From Deinococcus sp. (GTDB lineage Bacteria; Deinococcota; Deinococci; Deinococcales; Deinococcaceae): a stretch of DNA of 10,813 nucleotides. Below the pieces are notes generated by a model, which made no database searches, had not been told where the DNA came from, and saw only the letters and a list, made by a program, of their open reading frames with translations. The DNA lies in the NCBI GenBank assembly GCA_028287665.1, contig JAQBPF010000405.1, positions 1-10,813 on the forward strand, written 5' to 3'. Every line of letters starts with the position of its first letter. The first letter of the stretch is position 1. Positions 1 to 7,011 of this stretch are shown piece after piece. Made by a program: the position numbers and the translations under genes.

Positions 1-345
1 TGGCCTCAGCTCGGGCCGGAGGTCGGCAAACGCTCTGGCATGGGGCACATTGCCGCGCCCATACCGCACCTGCAGGCGCACCAGCGTTTGGCGGGCAGAG
101 GCGCTTAAGGCGTTCCATTCGGCTTCGGACAGCAGCGCGGTCCGGTTGGCAGCGGCAGAGAGGTTCCACACCGTGAAGGTGTCGCTCAGCTCAGGCGTGG
201 GCAGCCCATCGGCAGAGGGACAGGAAGGCAGACCCAGCGCCAGAGTCTCCGCCTCCGTCAGAAAGAAGGGCTGCACGGGTGGGGCCAGCCATTCGGCCCA
301 CCGCGCCAACAGCTGCGGCGAGACCGGAATGTTCAGCACCTTCAT
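1..345 (-). CDS. hypothetical protein, N-terminal part (runs off left edge)
   Basis: The reading frame starts with ATG (343-345) and stays open for 115 codons to the window edge, so only the N-terminal part is seen. The start is MKVLNIPVSPQLLARW, followed by a stretch rich in Trp, Leu and acidic residues (residues 14-40). There is no signal peptide and no clear membrane helix, so it is probably cytoplasmic. Its ATG lies one base after the stop codon of the DUF454-type gene at 347-733. This suggests the two are co-transcribed and translationally coupled, since only a weak ribosome binding site (AGCAGG) is visible. Codon use looks like that of the neighbouring genes. I do not recognise the family and assign no function. 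The tight packing and long open frame support a real gene. Confidence 0.6.
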   Translation of the reverse strand, partial: MKVLNIPVSPQLLARWAEWLAPPVQPFFLTEAETLALGLPSCPSADGLPTPELSDTFTVWNLSAAANRTALLSEAEWNALSASARQTLVRLQVRYGRGNVPHARAFADLRPELRP

Positions 346-346
346 C

Positions 347-733
347 CTAGGCCTGCTTGGTGGGCACACGCCACACGATGTAGAGCACGCCCACCACGCC
401 AAGAATCACCCACGTCACCTGCCCCACCAGCACCGGAATACGCGGCAGGCTCAGGCCCACGGCCAGCACGATGCACAGGCACGCCACCCATTTGGCCCGC
501 AGCGGCATGCCGCGCCCAGATCGGTAATCGTCGATCAACTGTCCTATCACGGGGCGAGACAACAGCCACGCCTCCCAGCGGGGATCGCCACGGGCAAAGG
601 CGGCAGCGGCCAACACAAACCAGACCGTGCCCGGAAAGCCCGGCAGGATCAGACCCACGAATCCTATGCCAGTCAGCACAAAGCCCAACACGACCCACAG
701 CGGGCGAATGGGCTGAGGCGGGGGCGGCGTCAC
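347..733 (-). CDS. DUF454 (YbaN-type) small inner-membrane protein
   Basis: This protein of 128 residues is mostly hydrophobic. It has a helix at about 12-30, a second at about 33-48 and a C-terminal hydrophobic region at about 80-122. The family signature is visible in the first third: a Gly-rich helix leading into LPGFPGTVWFVLAAAAFARG, then a W/L-rich stretch and RPVIGQLIDDYRSGRGMPLRAK. This resembles the DUF454/YbaN pattern of LPxxPTxPFxLLAAxxFARxS followed by a hydrophilic loop. The length is typical of the family. The biochemical role is unknown; the protein is predicted to sit in the cytoplasmic membrane. The start is GTG, since no ATG occurs before residue 76, and no strong Shine-Dalgarno sequence precedes it. 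It is followed after one base by the gene at 1-345. I am confident of the family, not of any function. Confidence 0.78.
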   Translation of the reverse strand: MTPPPPQPIRPLWVVLGFVLTGIGFVGLILPGFPGTVWFVLAAAAFARGDPRWEAWLLSRPVIGQLIDDYRSGRGMPLRAKWVACLCIVLAVGLSLPRIPVLVGQVTWVILGVVGVLYIVWRVPTKQA

Positions 734-789
734 CGGGGCAGCCTAACGTATTTCACCCACCACACGGTCTGTTGAACCAGCCCGGAAGC

Positions 790-817
790 GTGAATTGAGA
801 CGAGTGAATTCAGACGA
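790..817. repeat. tandem 14-bp direct repeat (two copies)
   Basis: GTGAATTGAGACGA (790-803) is followed directly by GTGAATTCAGACGA (804-817), with one mismatch. It lies between the end of the RraA-type gene and the start of the DUF454-type gene. With only two copies it could be a duplication scar or a paired binding site upstream of the DUF454-type gene. Confidence 0.6.
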
Positions 818-859
818 GCAGGCGGGCGGCGGCTTTTGCAGGCCGGACTGCCCCGCCTC
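812..859 (-). terminator. possible weak terminator hairpin after the RraA-type gene
   Basis: Read on the minus strand, AGGCGGG and CCCGCCT can form a 7-bp stem around a loop of about 25 bases. The loop itself holds a smaller GCAG/CTGC stem. No T tract follows on that strand, so this is a weak candidate for ending transcription of the RraA-family gene. Confidence 0.25.
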
Positions 860-862
860 AGA

Positions 863-1360
863 TCAGTGCAGCGGGATCACCAGAATGCCGTCTTCGTCAG
901 CGTAAATCTGGTCCCCCGAAGCGATGGTCACCCCCGCAAAAGTGACGGCGCGGCCCACCTCTCCTCCCCTGTCTTTGCCGCTGCGCCTGGGGTGGGCAGC
1001 CAAAGCCCGAATCCCGATGGGAAGGGTGCGTAACTCGGCGGTGTCGCGCACGCAGCCGTAAATGATCACGCCTGCCCAGCCCTGTTGCACGCCCAGTTGG
1101 CCCAGCATTCCGCCCAGCAGGGCACAGTTCAGGCTGCCGCCCCCATCTACGACCAGCACCCGCCCCAGCCCCGGCGTTTCCAGGGTCGAGCGGACCAGCG
1201 GATTGTGTTCCAGCGCCCGCACAGTCAGGGCAGGGCCAGAAAAGCGCGGCTGGCCGCCATAGTCGCGGAACACCGGAGCCAGAATCTGCGCCTCCGGATG
1301 CGCGTCACTGAGGTCAGTGGTCGGAACAGAGGTGGGGATCAGGTGGGGCAGGTCGGTCAT
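863..1360 (-). CDS. rraA: RraA-family protein (HMG/CHA aldolase / oxaloacetate decarboxylase-like fold)
   Basis: This protein of 165 residues matches RraA-type proteins (about 160 residues) along its whole length. Visible landmarks are GPALTVRAL (42-50), the Gly-rich turn VDGGGSLNCALLGG (71-84), GWAGVIIYGCVRD (94-106) and SGDQIYADEDGILVIP (148-163). The motif G84-x20-R105-D106-x2-E109 is intact; it is known from class II 4-hydroxy-4-methyl-2-oxoglutarate/CHA aldolases and related oxaloacetate decarboxylases. In Escherichia coli, RraA binds RNase E and inhibits it. Whether this protein regulates an RNase or acts as a lyase or decarboxylase cannot be read from the sequence. It is cytoplasmic, with no signal peptide. 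The ATG at 1360 gives the family's usual N-terminus; the only Shine-Dalgarno-like sequence is weak. It is transcribed away from the sugar operon, with no evident functional link to it. Confidence 0.88.
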   Translation of the reverse strand: MTDLPHLIPTSVPTTDLSDAHPEAQILAPVFRDYGGQPRFSGPALTVRALEHNPLVRSTLETPGLGRVLVVDGGGSLNCALLGGMLGQLGVQQGWAGVIIYGCVRDTAELRTLPIGIRALAAHPRRSGKDRGGEVGRAVTFAGVTIASGDQIYADEDGILVIPLH

Positions 1361-1546
1361 GCGCCTGAGCCTACTGGCCGTACACAGGAGCGCCGCGTAC
1401 TCACCGGGGAACGGAACTCTTTGCCGTCCGGTCGCTCAGATGTATGCCAGCCATTTCTGTCCAGTAGGTCAGGGTTGAGTCCACCTCACCGTCTTGGCTG
1501 GTTGGCCACAGGAAACGGCGCTGATGACAAAGAGCTGGCCAGGGAC
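1361..1546. other. non-coding stretch between divergent genes
   Basis: This is the left half of the roughly 357-base gap between the divergent RraA-type and LacI-type genes. It should hold the minus-strand promoter for the RraA-type gene. A TAGGCT sequence seven bases before that ATG (minus strand) could be a -10 element for a leaderless transcript, but I see no convincing -35 element. Short open frames here have poor codon use and no ribosome binding sites. I see nothing else. Confidence 0.4.
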
Positions 1547-1574
1547 TTGACAGGTGAGAAATTAAGCGCACAAT
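1547..1574 (+). promoter_or_regulatory. candidate promoter of the lacI-type / transporter operon
   Basis: A consensus -35 hexamer TTGACA (1547-1552) is followed after 16 bases by CACAAT (1569-1574), which matches TATAAT at four of six positions. Transcription would start near 1581, inside the first operator (1580-1593), so a bound repressor would block initiation. The predicted leader to the ATG at 1718 is about 137 bases and also contains the second operator. Confidence 0.55.
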
Positions 1575-1579
1575 GGTCT

Positions 1580-1593
1580 TGTAACCGATTACA
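1580..1593. promoter_or_regulatory. LacI-family operator O1
   Basis: TGTAACCGATTACA is a 14-bp near-perfect palindrome; only one base pair deviates from the symmetric TGTAACCGGTTACA. A central CpG is typical of LacI/GalR operators, where hinge-helix leucines enter the minor groove. It overlaps the predicted transcription start of the repressor/transporter operon. Confidence 0.8.
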
Positions 1594-1675
1594 AAAAACT
1601 TGGAGTGGCCTTCTGAGGTCACGTCGGGCTGTTGGCTGAGCCTTCCTCATCTGGTTTCTGTTTCTCTCTGCGCTT

Positions 1676-1689
1676 TGTAACCGGTTACA
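1676..1689. promoter_or_regulatory. LacI-family operator O2 (perfect palindrome)
   Basis: TGTAACCGGTTACA is a perfect 14-bp palindrome, flanked by TT on the left. It ends eight bases before the Shine-Dalgarno sequence of the LacI-family gene. Its centre is 96 bp from that of O1, close to nine helical turns, so looping or a roadblock between the two is plausible. The perfect symmetry suggests it is the strongest of the three sites. Confidence 0.85.
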
Positions 1690-1717
1690 CCTTTCCAAGG
1701 AGAGCTAAAACATCCCT

Positions 1718-2698
1718 ATGTCTGATGCCCTGACCCGCCCTACCATTGACGATATTGCCCGCGCTTCCGGCGTGAGCAAAGGAACCGTGAGCCGGGTCAT
1801 CAACGGGCATTCCACCGTGGCCGAACGCACCCGTGTGCGCGTGCAGGAGGTCATTGCACGTCTGGATTACACCCCCGATCCTGCCGCCCGCAACCTCAGT
1901 TGGCGCACGGGCCAGACGTTGGGGCTGTCTCTGGACCGCGACGACCCCATGCTCAGCCCCTATCAGGTGCTGTTCCGCCGGGCGTTGGAGGCCCACACCG
2001 CGCCGCTGGGCGTGCAACTTCTGGACCTGCGGGCCGACCTGACCCGACTGGCCCGCCTGCCCAGTGCAGTGTTGGTCATGCACGCGGTAGAGGGCGATCC
2101 CCGCCTGTCGTTTTTGCAGCAGCAGGGCGTACCTGCGGTGCTGATCGGGCATCATCCGGAGTCGTTCTGGGTGGCGCCCGACGATGAAGGCGGCGCTCAT
2201 CTGGCCACGCTGCAACTGCTGGAGGCGGGCCACCGTCATCTGGCGTATCTGGGGGTGGGGCCCAGCCAGGTCGCCCATGACCGACAGCGCGGTTTTGAGC
2301 GGGCGGCCCGCACGGTGGGAGCCAGTACGCAGCTCCTGGCCGCCGACTTCACGGTGCTCAGCGGCTACCGGGCGGTGCGGCGGGCCTGGGAAGCAGGAGT
2401 ACGCTTTACGGGCCTGTTTGCCCAGAGCGACGAAAGCGCCATAGGGGCCGTTGCCGCTCTGGAAGACCTGGGGCTCAATATTCCAGGCGACGTATCGGTG
2501 GTGGGCTTTGACGGCCTCCCCGAATTGCCGCTGCCCTACAGCCTCACGACCGTGTCGCAGGACATTCCACGCATCGCCAGCACCGCGCTCACCCTTGTTG
2601 GGGAAGCCATTTCGGGGCAACGTCCCCGTGGCGAATTTATTCCTGTTCAGCTTATTTCTGGCGCAACCGTTGCGTCTGCCCCCGGAGGGTCACCATGA
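1718..2698 (+). CDS. LacI/GalR-family transcriptional repressor of the alpha-glucan locus
   Basis: This protein of 326 residues has the full LacI/GalR layout. An N-terminal helix-turn-helix (TIDDIARASGVSKGTVSRVING, split as 9-20 and 21-30) is followed by the hinge helix DPAARNL (54-60), with L60 at the minor-groove position. A periplasmic-binding-protein-like effector domain covers about 66-326. Effector-domain landmarks include DDEGGAHLATLQLLEAGHR (155-173), RQRGFERA (189-196) and the C-terminal IPGDVSVVGFDG (255-266). It should bind the three TGTAACCGNTTACA-type sites here (1580, 1676, 6929) and be released by a sugar, presumably a malto-oligosaccharide. As first gene of the operon it probably represses itself. 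The Shine-Dalgarno AAGGAGAG (1697-1704) lies 13 bases from the ATG, longer than usual. The stop overlaps the next gene's start (ATGA, 2695-2698), indicating translational coupling. The effector identity is inferred from the neighbours. Confidence 0.92.
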   Translation: MSDALTRPTIDDIARASGVSKGTVSRVINGHSTVAERTRVRVQEVIARLDYTPDPAARNLSWRTGQTLGLSLDRDDPMLSPYQVLFRRALEAHTAPLGVQLLDLRADLTRLARLPSAVLVMHAVEGDPRLSFLQQQGVPAVLIGHHPESFWVAPDDEGGAHLATLQLLEAGHRHLAYLGVGPSQVAHDRQRGFERAARTVGASTQLLAADFTVLSGYRAVRRAWEAGVRFTGLFAQSDESAIGAVAALEDLGLNIPGDVSVVGFDGLPELPLPYSLTTVSQDIPRIASTALTLVGEAISGQRPRGEFIPVQLISGATVASAPGGSP

Positions 2699-3924
2699 AA
2701 ATCCAGAACGCACTCCTGCTCAGCCTCGCCGTCCTCACCTCCAGCGCCGCCGCCCAGACCACCATCAAGATCAACGGCTACGGCGGCACCGACCCCGCCG
2801 TGGTGGGCGACCTGATCAACAAGTTCGTGAAGCCCGCGCTGGCCAAAGACAAGATCACGGTGGTCTACGAGCCGCTGCAGGGCGACTACAACAAGTCGCT
2901 GACCACCCTGCTGGCCGCCGGAAACGCGGGCGACGTGTTCTACCTGCCTGCCGAAACCCTCAGCGGCTTCGTGGCCACCGGCAAAGTGCTACCTCTGAAC
3001 GGCGTCGTCACCACCAGCCCCTACATCAAGAGCCTGAACACGGCCTTCACGCAGGGCGGCAAGGTGTACGGCATCGCCAAGGATTTCAACACCCTGACGC
3101 TGGTCTACAACAAAGACCTCTTTGATGAAGCCAAAGTCGCCTACCCCGACAACAACGACACCTGGGCAGACCTGCAGACCAAGCTGACCACCCTGAAAAA
3201 GAACCTCGGCAACGAGTACTACGGCATCTGCCTTCAGCCCAACTTTGACCGTTTCGGCGCGTTTGCCTACGCCACCGGCTGGAACCAGTTCGATTCCAAG
3301 GGCAAGACCAACCTGTCCGATCCCCGCTTTGCCGAAGCCTTCAACTTCTACACGGGCCTCGCCAAGAACAAAGTCGGCATTACGCCCAGCGAAGTTTCCG
3401 AAGGCTGGACGGGCGGCTGCCTCAAGACCGGTAAGGTCGCTGTGGCGATCGAAGGCGGCTGGGTCGTGAACTTCCTGCGCGACAATGCGCCCAACCTGAA
3501 GTTCGGCACGGCCCTGATGCCCAAGAACAACAAGACCGCCAAGCGTGGCAACTTCCTGTACACCGTGGGCTGGGCCATCAACTCGGGCACCAAGAACAAG
3601 GCCGCCGCCACCAAAGTGCTGAACATCCTGACCAGCCCCGCCGTGCAGCAGTACGTGCTGGAGCAGGGTCTGGCCATCCCCAGCCGCAGCGCCCTGGGCG
3701 AAAACGCCTACTTCAAGAAGGCCGATGCAGGTGCCGTCAACAGCCGCCTCGTGTTCCAGGGGGCCTCAGACGGCAACGTCAAGGCCTTTACCTTCGGCCC
3801 CCAGGGTCCCGATTGGAGCAAGCCCATCAACGACGCTCTGGCCGCCGTTCTGAGTGGACAGAAGAGCAGCGCCGACGCTCTGAAAAAAGCCCAGCAGGAC
3901 ATGAACACCTTCCAGAACCGCTGA
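2695..3924 (+). CDS. malE: extracellular solute-binding protein family 1, maltose/maltodextrin type
   Basis: This protein of 409 residues is the size of a MalE-class substrate-binding protein. It begins with a typical signal peptide, MKIQNALLLSLAVLTSSAAA, with cleavage likely after residue 20 before QTT. No lipobox cysteine is present, so it is presumably a free periplasmic protein. The family 1 pattern is clear: a first beta strand (IKINGYGG), GDVFYLPAETLSGFVATGKVLPL, KVYGIAKDFNTLTLVYNKDLF, then VAVAIEGGWVV and the late GNFLYTVGWAINSGTKNK. It should capture sugar outside the membrane and deliver it to the two permeases downstream. A strong GGAGGG (2684-2689) lies five bases before ATG, and the start overlaps the repressor stop. 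Maltose or maltodextrin is the likeliest ligand given the MalF/MalG partners and the debranching enzyme. Trehalose or another alpha-glucoside is not excluded. Confidence 0.9.
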   Translation: MKIQNALLLSLAVLTSSAAAQTTIKINGYGGTDPAVVGDLINKFVKPALAKDKITVVYEPLQGDYNKSLTTLLAAGNAGDVFYLPAETLSGFVATGKVLPLNGVVTTSPYIKSLNTAFTQGGKVYGIAKDFNTLTLVYNKDLFDEAKVAYPDNNDTWADLQTKLTTLKKNLGNEYYGICLQPNFDRFGAFAYATGWNQFDSKGKTNLSDPRFAEAFNFYTGLAKNKVGITPSEVSEGWTGGCLKTGKVAVAIEGGWVVNFLRDNAPNLKFGTALMPKNNKTAKRGNFLYTVGWAINSGTKNKAAATKVLNILTSPAVQQYVLEQGLAIPSRSALGENAYFKKADAGAVNSRLVFQGASDGNVKAFTFGPQGPDWSKPINDALAAVLSGQKSSADALKKAQQDMNTFQNR

Positions 3925-3938
3925 TCTTTCTTTAACGG

Positions 3939-3952
3939 GAACAGATCTGTTC
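3939..3952. repeat. perfect 14-bp palindrome after the binding-protein gene
   Basis: GAACAGATCTGTTC is perfectly self-complementary and lies 15 bases after the stop of the binding-protein gene, directly before the larger hairpin at 3953-4004. It could fold as a 5-bp hairpin with a GATC loop, or be a protein-binding site. It does not match the LacI-type operator seen elsewhere in this locus. Confidence 0.6.
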
Positions 3953-4004
3953 AGAGGGTCGGGAGGCGAGCATTGCCTGCCCCCGGCCCTCTGCCATTGT
4001 TTTT
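3953..4004 (+). terminator. hairpin with T tract between binding-protein and MalF genes (partial terminator / mRNA stabiliser)
   Basis: The outer stem pairs AGAGGGTCGGG (3953-3963) with CCCGGCCCTCT (3982-3992), 11 bp with one G-U. An inner stem AGGC/GCCT (3964-3967/3975-3978) closes a 7-base loop, leaving a 3-base bulge. A T-rich run (TTGTTTTT, 3997-4004) follows five bases later. In binding-protein transporter operons such hairpins commonly terminate part of the transcripts or protect the upstream message, so more binding protein than permease is made. That role is inferred here. Confidence 0.65.
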
Positions 4005-4072
4005 ACCCGTTTAAAACCTGACCGACTCGCTTGATCACATCACGTCTGCTGGGTTTCACCGCTGGAGGGTGT

Positions 4073-5215
4073 ATGACCGTTACCAATCCCACTGCCAAAA
4101 GACCCAAGGCCGCCCGCTCCAAACAGAGCCAGACCACCACGACGGCGCTCTTGTTTCTGGCCCCGTTTCTGATCACCACACTGATCTTTTTCTTCTACGC
4201 TTTTGCCCGCGCCATCTATTATTCGTTCACCGATTTCAACCTTTTCAATACACCCAAGCTGATCGGCATCAAGCCTTACGTGGACGTACTGGCAGACCCC
4301 TCGTTCCGGCGGGCCCTGGCCAACAGCCTGATTTTTGCCATCGTGACCACCACGCTCCAGACGGTGTTTTCGCTGCTGATGGCGGTGGCGCTCAACAACA
4401 AGATTCGCGGCATGGCCTTCTTCCGCTCGGCGTGGTACATGCCTTCCATCACGTCCAGTGTGGTCATCACCCTGATTTTCCTGTGGCTGTTTCAGCGGCG
4501 CGGCATTGCCAACTACCTGATTACCCAGTGGCAGGCCTACCAACCCCTGATTCTGACCTTCCTGGGCGTGCTGCTCGTGGTACAGATCGTGCAGGTGCTC
4601 TGGGAAAGGTCGCGCAGGTTGCCCGCCAGCTGGATTGATCCGGCGCTGGCGGCGGTTAGTGCCCTGATCGCGCTCGTGGTGGTCTTCGTCCTCAATTCCA
4701 CAGGCGTCGTTGGCGTGCGCGAGGTGGCCCCCTACGATGTCCAGTACTTTGCCGACAGGTGGATCAGTATCGGCGGCGTGCGGGTGCTGAGTATTCCGCT
4801 GCTGGTCATCATCATTCAGAACACCTTTACTACCGTACCCACGCTGATGCTGTTTTTCCTCGCGGGCCTACAGAGCATTCCCGGCTCGCTGTATGAGGCC
4901 GCCGATATCGACGGCGCAACGCCCTTCCAGAAATTGATGAACGTGACGGTTCCCATGCTGCGCCCCGTGACCTTCTATGTGGTCACCGTGGGCCTGATCG
5001 GCACCATGCAGATGTTTGACCAGGTGGCCGTGATCGGTTCGGCGGCCCCGCAGGACACGCTGATTACACTGGCCTTCTACGTGTACACCAACACCTTCAA
5101 AAACGGCGCGGCCCCGGTAAATATGGCGTCGGCGGCGGCCATCATCTTGGCCCTGATCATCCTGAGCATGGTGTTCGTGCAGCGCAAATTCTTTGTGGCC
5201 CCCGAGGCCAACTAG
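4073..5215 (+). CDS. malF: MalF-type sugar ABC transporter permease with two extra predicted membrane helices
   Basis: This membrane protein of 380 residues forms half of the transport channel. Predicted helices lie at about 25-48, 81-108, 118-140, 236-264, 296-317 and 353-371. The cytoplasmic EAA loop that docks the ATPase is at 275-296 (EAADIDGATPFQKLMNVTVP). FFRSAWYMPSITSSVVITLIF (split at 116-124 and 125-136) is typical of MalF-type permeases. Two further hydrophobic segments at about 158-176 and 189-207, joined by WERSRRLPASW, sit between the third and fourth standard helices. They make the protein longer than the usual 290-320 residues. The ATG at 4073 was chosen because GGAGGG (4064-4069) lies just before it. 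An in-frame TTG at 4031 would add 14 residues but has no ribosome binding site. The hairpin at 3953-4004 and a gap of about 150 bases separate it from the binding-protein gene. Confidence 0.9.
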   Translation: MTVTNPTAKRPKAARSKQSQTTTTALLFLAPFLITTLIFFFYAFARAIYYSFTDFNLFNTPKLIGIKPYVDVLADPSFRRALANSLIFAIVTTTLQTVFSLLMAVALNNKIRGMAFFRSAWYMPSITSSVVITLIFLWLFQRRGIANYLITQWQAYQPLILTFLGVLLVVQIVQVLWERSRRLPASWIDPALAAVSALIALVVVFVLNSTGVVGVREVAPYDVQYFADRWISIGGVRVLSIPLLVIIIQNTFTTVPTLMLFFLAGLQSIPGSLYEAADIDGATPFQKLMNVTVPMLRPVTFYVVTVGLIGTMQMFDQVAVIGSAAPQDTLITLAFYVYTNTFKNGAAPVNMASAAAIILALIILSMVFVQRKFFVAPEAN

Positions 5216-5290
5216 GATGCGGCCCATTCAGCTGGCTCAGATGCCCGGCCATAGCTTTTCTATTCATAGTTCTCAGCAGGAGGCGGCAGC

Positions 5291-6820
<1,530 letters not shown>

Positions 6821-6832
6821 CCGGCGGTGCAA

Positions 6833-6867
6833 AGGGCGGGGGCAGGGTTTGGGAATGCCTGCGCCCT
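6833..6867 (+). terminator. hairpin after the MalG-type gene
   Basis: An outer stem AGGGCG/CGCCCT (6833-6838/6862-6867) and an inner stem CAGG/CCTG (6843-6846/6858-6861) surround an 11-base loop, with a GGGG bulge on the 5' side. The 3' arm region GCCTGCGCCCTCTGCC resembles that of the hairpin after the binding-protein gene. No T tract follows, so it may terminate poorly or only protect the message end. Confidence 0.4.
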
Positions 6868-6928
6868 CTGCCGGCGCTGGCCTGCTGCTTCCAGTGACCA
6901 ACACATCTTCTCCACGCCATTTGGCCGC

Positions 6929-6944
6929 TGTAACCGCTTACAAT
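6929..6944 (+). promoter_or_regulatory. LacI-family operator O3 overlapping a candidate -10 of the debranching-enzyme gene
   Basis: TGTAACCGCTTACA (6929-6942) has the same half-sites as O1 and O2, with one asymmetric base pair near the centre. TACAAT (6939-6944) overlaps its right arm and matches the -10 consensus at five of six positions; no good -35 hexamer is seen at 17 bases. A repressor bound here would cover the promoter, giving the debranching enzyme its own sugar-responsive control. The operator is firm and the promoter tentative. Confidence 0.75.
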
Positions 6945-7011
6945 AAGCCGCCCTGTCTGATCGCCGATCCGCCCTCACCCCTCCGCCACACGCCGCCCCC
7001 TAGGAGCGTCC

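Noticed and set aside
50..775. Plus-strand open frame of 241 codons
   Set aside because: It is antisense to the gene at 1-345 and to the DUF454-type gene. Its protein is rich in His, Arg and Gln with no recognisable domain, as expected of a shadow frame in G+C-rich DNA.
1685..2620. Minus-strand open frame of 311 codons opposite the LacI-family gene
   Set aside because: The LacI-family product on the plus strand is unmistakable. The opposite frame has low-complexity Gln/Arg/Gly/His composition and no domain.
2662..2674. CGCAACCGTTGCG inverted repeat just upstream of the binding-protein start, possibly a fourth LacI-type operator
   Set aside because: It has odd symmetry with a single central base, and its half-sites differ from TGTAAC. 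It lies within the repressor's own coding sequence, where codon choice explains it well enough.
3939..3952. GAAC...GTTC palindrome as a Gram-positive-type LexA (SOS) box
   Set aside because: LexA boxes of that type have four bases between GAAC and GTTC; here there are six, and the site follows a transport gene rather than preceding a repair gene.
4031..4072. Upstream TTG start adding 14 residues to the MalF-type protein
   Set aside because: There is no ribosome binding site before the TTG, while GGAGGG stands directly before the ATG at 4073; the added residues do not resemble a permease N-terminus.
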